Below, piece by piece: positions 1 through 6,495 of a stretch of DNA of 20,286 nucleotides (its first letter is position 1; the number at the start of each line of letters is the position of its first letter). Origin of the DNA: Treponema sp. (GTDB lineage Bacteria > Spirochaetota > Spirochaetia > Treponematales > Breznakiellaceae); the NCBI GenBank assembly GCA_031266635.1, contig JAISAN010000139.1:1-20286 (forward strand). Reading direction: 5' to 3'. The position numbers were made by a program, and so were the translations under genes. The notes under the pieces are model-generated. The model had not been told where the DNA came from. It did not search any database and saw nothing but the letters and a program-made list of their open reading frames with translations.

Positions 1-179
1 GGGTCAAAACTGATGGATTTATAGGCATCGTCCGCCACGGTGAGGTACTTGAGTTTGTCCAGGGCGTCCGACGCGTTGGAAACCAGTTCCCGCAGGAATA
101 TCTCCCGGTTTGAGTAGAGAGAATGGATGATCAGGTGCAGCAGCTGGCTGACCTCGGTCTGAAATTGGTGCTGTGCCAT
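1..179 (-). CDS. htpG: HtpG (Hsp90 family molecular chaperone), N-terminal fragment
   Basis: The reverse strand from an ATG at 179 reads without a stop to the window edge for 59 codons. The protein begins MAQHQFQTEVSQLLHLIIHS and continues with SLYSNREIFLRELVSNASDA. This is the opening of the Hsp90/HtpG ATPase domain: the ELVSNASDA stretch carries the Glu and Asn that handle ATP and magnesium in the GHKL fold. HtpG is a cytosolic ATP-driven chaperone dimer that helps refold and mature client proteins. The start is supported by AAAGGAG about eight bases upstream. The rest of the gene lies outside the window. Family assignment is secure from the conserved N-terminus; completeness cannot be judged. 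Confidence 0.95.
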   Translation of the reverse strand, partial: MAQHQFQTEVSQLLHLIIHSLYSNREIFLRELVSNASDALDKLKYLTVADDAYKSISFD

Positions 180-229
180 GAGAAAAGCTCCTTTGAGATT
201 TTGTGTTGAAAACGGATTTCTTCACCTAT

Positions 230-258
230 AAAATACAAAATAATCCGGTCTGTGGCAA
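230..258 (-). promoter_or_regulatory. Candidate sigma-70 promoter for htpG
   Basis: On the reverse strand TTGCCA (258-253) is followed after exactly 17 bases by TATTTT (235-230), about 50 bases upstream of the htpG start codon. Both hexamers are close to consensus. No CIRCE inverted repeat (the HrcA heat-shock operator) is visible nearby. Assignment is by motif only. Confidence 0.5.
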
Positions 259-328
259 GGGAAAAGGTATACCGGGACATGGAGAAACTACAGCTTGACC
301 TTGATGAGCGGGTAAGGCAGTATAATAG
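246..328 (+). pseudogene. Relic of an integrase-type (DDE) transposase, C-terminal fragment
   Basis: One forward frame encodes RSVAREKVYRDMEKLQLDLD followed by ERVRQYNR. The pattern K-Y-x(3)-E-x-L-Q-x-D-L-D-x(4)-x-YN-x-R is the conserved tail of the catalytic domain in IS481/IS3-like integrases (usually ...LQADLDxWLxxYNxxRPHQG). The similarity stops at YNR, exactly where the palindromic repeat begins at 326-330, and the usual RPHQG continuation is missing. No start or upstream catalytic residues remain in frame, so this is a decayed scrap of about 27 codons. The recognition is by eye; a profile search would settle it. Confidence 0.55.
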
Positions 329-419
329 AGTTGTTCAGAAACTTCAGTTTCTGAACAACTTCCATTAAAAACGCAGTTTTGCAAGGCTTTAGCCTGAAAA
401 ACTGCAAGACTTGTGAAAT
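326..419 (+). repeat. Palindromic repeat copy A, first part
   Basis: These 94 bases match the reverse complement of 15799-15892 at 92 positions with no gaps. Two hairpins are visible. The first has perfect 15-base arms, AGTTGTTCAGAAACT (329-343) and its complement (346-360), around a two-base loop. The second has arms GCAGTTTT (373-380) and AAAACTGC (398-405) enclosing an inner AGGC/GCCT stem. Copy A begins directly at the end of the transposase relic. It is broken after GAAAT at 419 by an insertion and resumes at 533. No coding potential is apparent. Confidence 0.9.
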
Positions 420-532
420 CAACAACCGCGCGGCAGAGCCACACGGTTGTTGTTCTCATAAGGTATTGGTCTCGGGTTTAATATCCTTATAACCGCGGCA
501 AAGCCGCGGGGTATTAAACCCTCGCCACGAAT
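420..532 (+). mobile_element. 113-base palindromic insertion nested in repeat copy A
   Basis: This segment is absent from the otherwise collinear copy B, where the flanks join directly. AAT stands at 417-419 just before it and again at 530-532 at its end, consistent with a three-base duplication (or with chance). Inside are AACAACCG/CGGTTGTT arms (421-428 and 444-451), and a GC stem CCGCGGC/GCCGCGG with an AAA loop (493-509) set within GGGTTTAATA/TATTAAACCC-like outer arms. Its right end, GTATTAAACC...CCACGAAT, belongs to a short sequence family found at four other sites in the window. It encodes no protein and would have to be moved in trans. That it is an inserted unit is inferred from comparing the two repeat copies. 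Confidence 0.65.
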
Positions 533-533
533 A
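508..533 (+). repeat. Short dispersed repeat, copy 1
   Basis: GGGTATTAAACC followed by CTCGCCACGAATAA, directly after a GC-rich hairpin (493-509). It aligns with the reverse strand at 1450-1478 at 22 of 29 positions, including the GCGGGGTATTA start and CGAATAA end. Confidence 0.55.
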
Positions 534-559
534 ACCAACCGGGTTATTGAACAAGTCTA
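533..559 (+). repeat. Palindromic repeat copy A, final part
   Basis: These 27 bases match the reverse complement of 15772-15798 except for two adjacent differences. AATAACC (531-537) and GGTTATT (542-548) form a short hairpin. The last three bases are the complement of the garR stop codon TAG, so the repeat end abuts and supplies that stop. In the minus direction the hairpin directly follows garR and could act in transcript end formation, but no T-run follows it. Confidence 0.75.
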
Positions 560-1438
560 TTTTCTCACTTCTATTTGCGCGAGTTTTTCGTAATACCGGA
601 TTATGGCGCTGTGATCACTGGCCACCATACCGTCAACCTTGAGGGCCTGGAGCGTTTCCATCACCGCCGCGGTCAAGGGAACCGGAACGCCGAGTTTGTG
701 GGCCGTATCCAGGGCGTTCTGTAAATCCTTGATGTGGAGTTCAACGCGGAAACCGGGCTTGAAGTTGCCGTCCAGGATCATGGGAATCTTGGCGTTCATC
801 ACCGTGGAACCGGCGAGCCCGCCCTTAATGGCGTCAAAAACCTTGACCGGATCGACCCCCGCTTTAGCGGCCAGGACAAAAGCTTCCGAAACCGCGGCGA
901 TATTAAGGGCCACCACGATCTGGTTGGCCAGCTTGGTGATATTACCGCTGCCAATGTCTCCCACCAGGGTAACGGAAGACCCCATTTTCTCCAGAATGGG
1001 CTTCACCGTATCAAAACTTTTTTGATCCCCCCCAACCATGATCGCCAGAGTACCGTCCACCGCCTTTGGTTCACCGCCGGAAACCGGGGCGTCAAGGAAG
1101 GCCGCCCCTTTTGCCTTCAGGGCCTCCTCCACTTCCCGGGAAGCCGCGGGGGCGATGGAACTCATGTCCACCACAATTTTACCCGGGCCGATCCCCTCAA
1201 TAACGCCGCCGGGGCCGAGGATGGCCTCCTTCACATGGGGAGAGTTGGGCAGCATGGTGATCACCACATCGCTTTTAGACGCCGCTTCTTTGTTGGAAGA
1301 CGCCCCTTCGGCGCCCAGGGCGACAAGGTCGTCAAACTTGGCAAATTTATCATATACCGCCAGTTTGTATCCGGCCTTAATCAGGTTTTTGGACATGGGC
1401 CGGCCCATAATCCCCAGTCCGATAAATCCAATGGTCAT
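557..1438 (-). CDS. garR: 2-hydroxy-3-oxopropionate (tartronate semialdehyde) reductase
   Basis: A 293-residue member of the beta-hydroxyacid dehydrogenase family. GarR reduces tartronate semialdehyde to D-glycerate with NAD(P)H in the cytosol during sugar-acid and glyoxylate use. The N-terminal Rossmann fold shows GLGIMG at 7-12. The substrate signature DAPVSGGEPKA lies at 116-126. The catalytic lysine is K169 in GSGNITKLANQ, and the C-terminal all-helical domain includes FKPGFRVELHIKDLQNALD. The sequence follows E. coli GarR nearly end to end (LPNSPHVKE, DMSSIAP, GGLAGST), which favours this over 3-hydroxyisobutyrate dehydrogenase, although substrates within the family overlap. AAGGAG lies seven bases before the ATG. 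It is the last gene after tktN and tktC, separated from tktC by 57 bases that hold a short repeat. Its TAG stop is part of the neighbouring palindromic repeat, but the length is normal. Confidence 0.88.
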   Translation of the reverse strand: MTIGFIGLGIMGRPMSKNLIKAGYKLAVYDKFAKFDDLVALGAEGASSNKEAASKSDVVITMLPNSPHVKEAILGPGGVIEGIGPGKIVVDMSSIAPAASREVEEALKAKGAAFLDAPVSGGEPKAVDGTLAIMVGGDQKSFDTVKPILEKMGSSVTLVGDIGSGNITKLANQIVVALNIAAVSEAFVLAAKAGVDPVKVFDAIKGGLAGSTVMNAKIPMILDGNFKPGFRVELHIKDLQNALDTAHKLGVPVPLTAAVMETLQALKVDGMVASDHSAIIRYYEKLAQIEVRK

Positions 1439-1449
1439 CGTATTTCTCC

Positions 1450-1498
1450 TTATTCGCAGTAGAGGTCTAATACCCCGCCCTTCAAGCGGGGAGGTTCA
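1450..1498 (-). repeat. Short dispersed repeat, copy 2, with GC hairpin
   Basis: Reverse strand: CCCCGC/GCGGGG arms (1488-1493 and 1473-1478 on this coordinate system) followed directly by GTATTAGACC and then CTGCGAATAA. It fills the tktC-garR spacer: it starts at the tktC stop codon and its end merges with the garR ribosome binding site (GCGAATAAGGAG). The hairpin with its AGGTTCA flank resembles the subterminal hairpins of IS200/IS605 elements, but no transposase gene is present. Confidence 0.55.
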
Positions 1499-2461
1499 TT
1501 TTTTCAGGGCTTTTTTTACTGCCCGGTAAATAAAATCGCTTGAAAGGCCGTAATGATCCAGCAGTTCCCCGTAGCTGTGGGCCGATGTTCCGAACTGATC
1601 CTCAATGCCGATCTGCTCGAAGGGTACGTTCACTTCCCCCATAAGGAGGGATGCGATTCCGCTGCCAAGCCCGCCGATTTTGTTCGCCTCTTCGGCGGTA
1701 ATAATCGCCTTCCTGCCCGCGGCGTATTTCAGCGCCTCTTCCCTGAGCAGGGGCTTTAGGGTGCTGACATTTATTACCTGAACATCAAGCCCCTCTTTTC
1801 GCAGCTCTTTGACGGCCTCTACGGACTGCGACACCATTACGCCGGTGGCGAAGATGACGGCCTCCGCGTCAGCGGAATCATAACCGGGAACGGGGTACAT
1901 CTTGCCAATTTGGTACTCCCCGCCGGGGGCCGTATAAACGGGGAGGTCGTTCCGGTTCACCCGGATATATACCGGCCCCTGGCAGGAAATCATCAGGGCC
2001 ATCATCTTCTGCAGCTCCACCGCGTCAACGGGGTTCAGGACCGTCATATTGGGAATGGCCCTGATAATGTTGGCGTCTTCTATTGACTGATGGGTCTTGC
2101 CGTCCCCAAAATCCGAAAGACCGCAACTGGAACCGCAGATTCGTACATTCGCTTTTGGTATGGCGATGGAACAGCGGATCTGATCGTAGGCCCGGCCCGA
2201 TGCAAATACCGCGAAGGTGCTGTAAAAAGGTATTTTCCCCGCCAGGGCCAGCCCGGCGGAAACGGAGGCCATATTCTGCTCCGCAATCCCCATCTCAAAA
2301 TAACGGCTGGGGAAAAGTTCCTTAAAAAAACAGGACATGGTGGATTTTCCCAGGTCCGCTTCCAGTACCACCACATTTTCATTTTGTCTGCCCAATTCAA
2401 CCAGCATATCGCCATAGGCCTTGCGGAGGCTGGCTGTTTTCGGGGAAGCCGCGTTTTCCAT
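1496..2461 (-). CDS. Transketolase, C-terminal subunit (split type)
   Basis: A 321-residue protein with the pyrimidine-binding and C-terminal domains of transketolase. Split transketolases form a heterotetramer of N and C subunits with thiamine diphosphate at the interface and move a two-carbon ketol unit between sugar phosphates. The thiamine-activating glutamate is E61 in FEMGIAEQNMASVSAGLALA, and H124 in GDGKTHQSIEDANIIR is the conserved phosphate-site histidine. The start lies two bases past the tktN stop, with an AGGGAT ribosome site inside the end of tktN, so the subunits should be made together. The length fits stand-alone C subunits. Substrate cannot be read from sequence: besides the pentose phosphate pathway, such split enzymes also serve branched-sugar routes such as apulose-4-phosphate cleavage. 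Confidence 0.9.
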   Translation of the reverse strand: MENAASPKTASLRKAYGDMLVELGRQNENVVVLEADLGKSTMSCFFKELFPSRYFEMGIAEQNMASVSAGLALAGKIPFYSTFAVFASGRAYDQIRCSIAIPKANVRICGSSCGLSDFGDGKTHQSIEDANIIRAIPNMTVLNPVDAVELQKMMALMISCQGPVYIRVNRNDLPVYTAPGGEYQIGKMYPVPGYDSADAEAVIFATGVMVSQSVEAVKELRKEGLDVQVINVSTLKPLLREEALKYAAGRKAIITAEEANKIGGLGSGIASLLMGEVNVPFEQIGIEDQFGTSAHSYGELLDHYGLSSDFIYRAVKKALKK

Positions 2462-2463
2462 AG

Positions 2464-3300
2464 TTATATCCCTGCCTTTATAAGATCCAGTTCTTCCAGA
2501 GCCTGCTGATAGATCTCCTGGGTAAAAACGCCGTTATGGTAAGCCGCGTTCCCTTCCGCAAAGGAAAAGGATTTCCCCTTGATCGTATCAAGAATAATCA
2601 CCGACGGCTTCCCTTTGACCGCGGCCGCTTTTTCTACCGCCTCAAGGATCTTTTCGATATTATGGCCGTCTGTATACAGCACATTCCAGCCGAAACCGGC
2701 CCATTTTTTGTCCAGATCGGGGATATTAAAAATGTCTTTTGTGGTTCCGGTGGCCTGAACCTTGTTCCAGTCGATAAAAGCGGTCAGATTATCCACCCGG
2801 AAATTAGCCGCCGCCATAGCCGCTTCCCAGAGCTGGCCTTCGGACTGTTCACCGTCGCCCATGATAACGTAAACCCTGGCGGGGCTTTTATCCAGCCGGA
2901 GGGCCAGGGCCATACCCAGGGAAATAGATAAACCCTGCCCCAGGGAGCCGGTAACCGCCTCAATACCGGGGACCGACAGGTCGGGGTGGCCCTGGAGGAG
3001 GCCGTTCAGGGTTTTTATCCGTTTCAGTTCCTCCCGGGGGAAACAGCCCTTTTCACAGAGGGCGGCGTATTGGATCAGCGCCGCGTGCCCCTTGGAAAGA
3101 ACCAGCCGGTCCCGGCCGGGGTCATCCAAATGACCGGCACTGAAATTCATTACATGGAAATACAAGGCCGCCATAGTCTCCGCCAGCGAACTTGATCCGC
3201 CCAGATGCCCCGCCACCCCCACCCCGATCATCTCCAGCAGATCGTAGCGCAATTGCAGGGCGGTTTGCTCCAGCTTTTTTTTCTCACCAGGATTAATCAT
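2464..3300 (-). CDS. Transketolase, N-terminal subunit (split type)
   Basis: A 278-residue thiamine-diphosphate-binding domain. The ThDP/Mg motif starts at GDG (148-150) in MGDGEQSEGQLWEAAMAAAN and closes with the asparagine of DWNK (177-180). GHLGGSSS (31-38), LSKGHAA (68-74) and GSLGQGLS (118-125) are the other conserved active-site loops of transketolase N domains. The gene is first in the operon, preceded by GGAG seven bases before the ATG and a near-consensus promoter. It pairs with the C subunit two bases downstream. The adjacent divergent GntR regulator and the downstream GarR-type reductase suggest a catabolic role for a particular sugar or sugar acid rather than the constitutive pentose phosphate enzyme; this is inference from context. 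Confidence 0.9.
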   Translation of the reverse strand: MINPGEKKKLEQTALQLRYDLLEMIGVGVAGHLGGSSSLAETMAALYFHVMNFSAGHLDDPGRDRLVLSKGHAALIQYAALCEKGCFPREELKRIKTLNGLLQGHPDLSVPGIEAVTGSLGQGLSISLGMALALRLDKSPARVYVIMGDGEQSEGQLWEAAMAAANFRVDNLTAFIDWNKVQATGTTKDIFNIPDLDKKWAGFGWNVLYTDGHNIEKILEAVEKAAAVKGKPSVIILDTIKGKSFSFAEGNAAYHNGVFTQEIYQQALEELDLIKAGI

Positions 3301-3327
3301 TATACGCTCCAGACTTGTTAGTCATGT

Positions 3328-3342
3328 TATATTAGCAATATA
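3328..3342. promoter_or_regulatory. Candidate operator over the tkt -10 region
   Basis: TATATT-AGC-AATATA is a perfect six-base inverted repeat with a three-base spacer, covering the tktN -10 box. A protein bound here would block the promoter. The divergent FadR-type regulator is the obvious candidate, but the sequence does not match the classical FadR-class TGGTNNNACCA core, so the link is by position only. Confidence 0.35.
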
Positions 3343-3357
3343 TATGTCCTTTGTCAA
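3329..3357 (-). promoter_or_regulatory. Strong sigma-70 promoter of the tktN-tktC-garR operon
   Basis: Reverse strand TTGACA (3357-3352), a 17-base spacer, then TAATAT (3334-3329). The -35 is a perfect match and the spacing is ideal. Transcription would begin near 3322, giving a leader of about 20 bases that contains the GGAG site. It is the best promoter in the window. Confidence 0.75.
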
Positions 3358-3360
3358 ATA

Positions 3361-3408
3361 GCTGTTCGGAAAATTCAGTTTTGCGGGTTTTCAACCGCTT
3401 TTTCCGAA
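3361..3408 (+). repeat. Hairpin between tktN and the GntR gene, with a degenerate piece of the palindromic repeat
   Basis: TTCGGAAAA (3365-3373) and TTTTCCGAA (3400-3408) are perfect nine-base arms, with an inner GCGG/CCGC stem (3383-3386 and 3395-3398). Bases 3361-3381 match the first 21 bases of the left hairpin region of repeat copy A (330-350) at 18 positions. It lies upstream of both divergent genes, outside the predicted tkt transcript, so it is more likely a decayed repeat or a protein-binding site than a terminator. Confidence 0.5.
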
Positions 3409-3477
3409 ATTGGCTTGGTAGACAAGAACCCAAAGCTCGGTGTATGTTAAAATATGTATCTATAAAAAAGGAATGAT

Positions 3478-4188
3478 ATGCATGGCATTGAAAAAATAAA
3501 AACTGAATCTCTCCGATCCCAGGTTTACAGTAAGTTGAAAGAGCAGCTTATGCGGGGAACCTGGAAAGAAGGGGAAAAACTCCCCTCGGAACATGAATTA
3601 TGCGGGATGTTTGGGGTAAGCCGGGTAACGGTCCGGGGGGCCCTGCAGCAACTGGAGATTCTGGGGCTGGTGGAGACCAAACACGGGGGCGGAACCTTTG
3701 TAAAAAGCTTCTCCCCCGTAGAAAGCGTTGACTCATTGCATCCCCTGATGCGGATTCAAAAAAATCAGGATCTGATAACCGTTCTGGAGTACCGGAAGAT
3801 CATCGAAAAGGGCATTATTGGCATTGCCCTGGGAAAAATAGAACCGGAAGATATTGCCTTCCTGGAAGAAACCTATACCGCTATGGTACAGGATACCGAT
3901 CTTGGTTACACCAAAGCGGATCTGGCCTTTCACAACCGGCTGGCCGAAATAACCCGGAATTCGATCATCATCAAGGTTCATGAGTTTATTGACGGTATCC
4001 TTTCCTCCGCCATGAACGATATTGTACACATTCTGGGCCGGAATATCGGGCTTACCTATCACCGGAAAATTATTGACGCCCTGAAACGGGGGCATAAGGA
4101 TGAATGTGAGGCCCTGATGGAAGAACATATCGGAGAAACGATCCGGGCGATTCAGCGGAACAGGGCCCCTGAAGATTCGCTACGGTAA
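3478..4188 (+). CDS. GntR-family transcriptional regulator, FadR subfamily (FCD domain)
   Basis: A 236-residue DNA-binding regulator. Residues about 8-75 form the GntR winged helix (LRSQVYSKLKEQLMRG, LPSEHELCGMFGVSRVTVRG, then the wing LVETKHGGGTFVK). Residues about 95-230 form the helical FCD ligand domain. Its metal/ligand-type positions include the Asp and His of KADLAFHNRL and the histidines of TYHRKIIDALKRGH and EEHIGETI. Such proteins usually repress a neighbouring catabolic operon until a small acid or sugar acid binds. The gene diverges from tktN-tktC-garR, so that operon is the expected target. AAAAAGGA precedes the ATG by five bases. It converges on purF with a 50-base gap. The effector is unknown. 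Confidence 0.88.
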   Translation: MHGIEKIKTESLRSQVYSKLKEQLMRGTWKEGEKLPSEHELCGMFGVSRVTVRGALQQLEILGLVETKHGGGTFVKSFSPVESVDSLHPLMRIQKNQDLITVLEYRKIIEKGIIGIALGKIEPEDIAFLEETYTAMVQDTDLGYTKADLAFHNRLAEITRNSIIIKVHEFIDGILSSAMNDIVHILGRNIGLTYHRKIIDALKRGHKDECEALMEEHIGETIRAIQRNRAPEDSLR

Positions 4189-4238
4189 TTTGCCCCCTGG
4201 GGAGCTTGTGTTTTCCCCGGAGTTTGGCGGAGCCGGAA

Positions 4239-5708
4239 CTACCGTTTATCCGCCGCTGATGAACAGCCGCATTCCCCCGGCACGGGGATAGGGTATTCCC
4301 CGGTAAAGCAGCCCAGGCAGTAGCCTCCCTGGTTCCCGCAGCCCGGAGGGTCCAGGGATTCCAAAAGGCCCTCCACGGAAATAAAGGCCAGGCTGTCCGC
4401 CCCCAGGGAGGCGCGGAGTTCGCCGATGCTGGAACCGTTGCTGATCAGGTCCCGCCGGTGGGGGGTGTCGATGCCGAAGTAGCAGGGGAAGCGGACCGGC
4501 GGGGAACAGATCCGGATATGCACTTCCTTTGCCCCGGCATCCTTCAAAATGGACACCAGATGGCGGCTGGTGGTTCCCCGGACTATGGAGTCGTCGATAA
4601 CCACCACCCGTTTGTCCTTCACTTCGCTTTGGATCACAAAATGTTTGATCGACACCGTCCGTTCCCGGACGGCCTGATCCGGGGCGATGAAGGTGCGGCC
4701 TATGTACTTGTTTTTGACAATCCCCATGCCGAAGGGAGTGCCGGTGGCCCTGCCGTAGCCGATGGCCGCGGGGATGCCTGAGTCGGGGACGCCGATGACC
4801 AAATCCGCCGCTACCGCCGATTCCCTGCCGAGGATCTCCCCCGCCCGGATCCGGGAGCCGTACACATCGATTCCGTCGATCACGCTGTCCGGCCGGGCGA
4901 AGTAGACATATTCAAAAGAACACACCGCCCGCCGGGTTTTTTCGCTGAAGCTGAACGACAGCACCTGTTCCCGGCTGATGATCACCACTTCCCCCGGCTC
5001 AATATCCCGGACGAATTTTCCCCCCGCCGCCTCAATGGCGCAGGACTCGCTGGAGAGGATCCATCCCCCTTCCACCTGCCCCAGGCACAGGGGCCGGATA
5101 CCGTTGGGGTCCCGGGCCCCCACCAAGGCGTCTTCGGTCAGGACCACCAGGGCGTAGGAACCTTTGATAAACTGGATCGTATCGGTCAGGGCCCGTTCAA
5201 GCCCTTTTTTGTAATTTTTGGCGATCAGGTTGACGATGACCTCGCTGTCGCTGGAGGAGGTAAAGCCGATTCCCGCATCCTCCAGAAGTTCCCGGACCAC
5301 ATCGGCGTTAGTGAGGGTGCCGTTGTGGGCCACCGCGATGGAACCCAGTTTGAAACGGCTCACAAAAGGCTGGGCGTTTTCAATAACGCTGGAACCGCGG
5401 GTGGAGTACCGGACATGGCCCACCGCGGCGGGACCCCGCAGGGAGGAAAGGGTCTCGGGGCTGAAAACTTCTCCCACCAGGCCCATCCCCTTTCTTACCT
5501 CGATATTTTTGCCCGCCGCGGCCGCGATCCCCGCGCTTTCCTGGCCCCGGTGCTGCAGCGAAAAAAGCCCGTAATACACCAGGGGGGCGGCGTCTTGCCC
5601 GCTTTCTTTCAGAAGAACGCCGAACACACCGCACTCCTCATGAAGGGCGTCGTCTTCATAAATAAACGGGCTGGCCGCGCTTTCTTGTCCGGTATCCGGG
5701 TTTGTCAT
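4239..5708 (-). CDS. purF: Amidophosphoribosyltransferase (glutamine PRPP amidotransferase)
   Basis: PurF makes 5-phosphoribosylamine from PRPP and glutamine, the committed step of purine synthesis. The 489 residues begin with a 25-residue leader ending HEE before C26 of CGVFGV; family members cleave such propeptides so that this cysteine becomes the N-terminal nucleophile. The Ntn glutaminase domain includes HRGQESAG (53-60) and AHNGTLTN (127-134). The PRPP loop is VVVIDDSIVRGTTS (368-381). Four cysteines, C263, C409, C464 and C467, have the same mutual spacing (146, 55, 3) as the 4Fe-4S ligands recalled for the Bacillus subtilis enzyme, so an iron-sulfur cluster is expected. The gene is last in purE-purC-purF, ten bases after purC, with a weak CGGGAA ribosome site. 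Confidence 0.96.
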   Translation of the reverse strand: MTNPDTGQESAASPFIYEDDALHEECGVFGVLLKESGQDAAPLVYYGLFSLQHRGQESAGIAAAAGKNIEVRKGMGLVGEVFSPETLSSLRGPAAVGHVRYSTRGSSVIENAQPFVSRFKLGSIAVAHNGTLTNADVVRELLEDAGIGFTSSSDSEVIVNLIAKNYKKGLERALTDTIQFIKGSYALVVLTEDALVGARDPNGIRPLCLGQVEGGWILSSESCAIEAAGGKFVRDIEPGEVVIISREQVLSFSFSEKTRRAVCSFEYVYFARPDSVIDGIDVYGSRIRAGEILGRESAVAADLVIGVPDSGIPAAIGYGRATGTPFGMGIVKNKYIGRTFIAPDQAVRERTVSIKHFVIQSEVKDKRVVVIDDSIVRGTTSRHLVSILKDAGAKEVHIRICSPPVRFPCYFGIDTPHRRDLISNGSSIGELRASLGADSLAFISVEGLLESLDPPGCGNQGGYCLGCFTGEYPIPVPGECGCSSAADKR

Positions 5709-5718
5709 GCTGTTCCCG

Positions 5719-6495
5719 TCAACCTATGCGGTTCAGTATCTCAACATAGGCTTCCTTCACGCTCCCCAAATCCCGGCGGAACCGGTCCTTGTCGAGTTTT
5801 TCATTGGTTTTAGCGTCCCAGAAACGGCAGGTGTCCGGGGAGATTTCATCCGCCAGCACCAGTACGCCGTTATTCCGGGGCTCCGCGGCCCCCGCGGTTC
5901 TGCCGAATTCGAGCTTAAAGTCGATGAGTTTGATCCCCCGATCAAGAAAAAAGGCGGAGAGAATCTGGTTCACCCTGAAGGTGAGGGTCTTTATTTCTTC
6001 GATCTCCGCGAAAGTGGAAGCGCCGATGGCCACCGCGTGGTAGTCGTTGATCAGGGGGTCCCCCAGGCTGTCGTTCTTGTAGGAAAGTTCAAAAACCGTG
6101 GTTTTGAGGGGGGTCCCTTCGGCAAGGCCCAGCCGTTTGGCCATGGAACCGGCGGCGACGTTGCGGACAATCACCTCCAGGGGGACAATATTGACCCGCC
6201 GGCAGATCATGTCCCGATCGCCGGACCGGGCGACAAAGTGGGTGGGGACCCCGGATTGTTCCAGCAGTCCCAGAAGCCCCGAGGCGATCTTGTTGTTCAT
6301 GATCCCCTTGTCTTCGATCTGTCCCTTTTTTTCGCCGTTAAAGGCGGTGGCATCGTCTTTATAATGGATGATCACCAGGTCATCCCGGGGGGAGCCGTCG
6401 GGGTTTGCCGCGGCGTAAACTTTTTTCGCCTTGCCCTCGTAGAGTTCCGCTCCCCGCCGTACAGCCGTGGGATCAAGGCCTTCATATACGCTCAT
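5719..6495 (-). CDS. purC: SAICAR synthetase
   Basis: Phosphoribosylaminoimidazole-succinocarboxamide synthase joins CAIR and aspartate using ATP. The 258 residues show LYEGKAKKVYA (18-28), the nucleotide loop DDATAFNGEKKG (47-58), EVIVRNVAAGSMAKRLG in the middle, LIDFKLEFG near 190 and DEISPDTCRFWDA near 215, all family signatures. It carries about ten to fifteen extra N-terminal residues compared with the short bacterial form. Its ATG overlaps the purE stop (ATGA), and GAAGGAG lies seven bases upstream within purE, so the two are translationally coupled. Cytosolic. Confidence 0.96.
   Translation of the reverse strand: MSVYEGLDPTAVRRGAELYEGKAKKVYAAANPDGSPRDDLVIIHYKDDATAFNGEKKGQIEDKGIMNNKIASGLLGLLEQSGVPTHFVARSGDRDMICRRVNIVPLEVIVRNVAAGSMAKRLGLAEGTPLKTTVFELSYKNDSLGDPLINDYHAVAIGASTFAEIEEIKTLTFRVNQILSAFFLDRGIKLIDFKLEFGRTAGAAEPRNNGVLVLADEISPDTCRFWDAKTNEKLDKDRFRRDLGSVKEAYVEILNRIG

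Larger units (their letters stand above)
180..556. other. Intergenic stretch between htpG and garR
   Basis: This 377-base gap has no intact gene. In order it holds the htpG leader and promoter, the transposase relic, the first part of the palindromic repeat (326-419), a nested 113-base insertion (420-532) and the final part of the repeat (533-559), which runs into the garR stop codon. The short frames that can be read through it are made of repeat sequence and have no ribosome binding sites. Confidence 0.7.

Noticed and set aside
180..260. CIRCE or other heat-shock operator before htpG
   Set aside because: No TTAGCACTC/GAGTGCTAA arms or similar inverted repeat are present.
226..459. 77-codon reverse frame across the htpG-garR gap
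   Set aside because: It runs through the palindromic repeat and nested insertion, has no ribosome site and resembles no protein family.
734..1462. Long forward frames opposite garR, and similar frames opposite lhr and glmS
   Set aside because: Mirror frames of GC-rich coding sequence. They lack ribosome sites, and the reverse strand encodes clearly conserved enzymes.
4199..4218. GGGGA/TCCCC inverted repeat between the convergent GntR and purF genes as a terminator
   Set aside because: The stem is five bases with a ten-base loop and only a four-T run inside it. Too weak to call.
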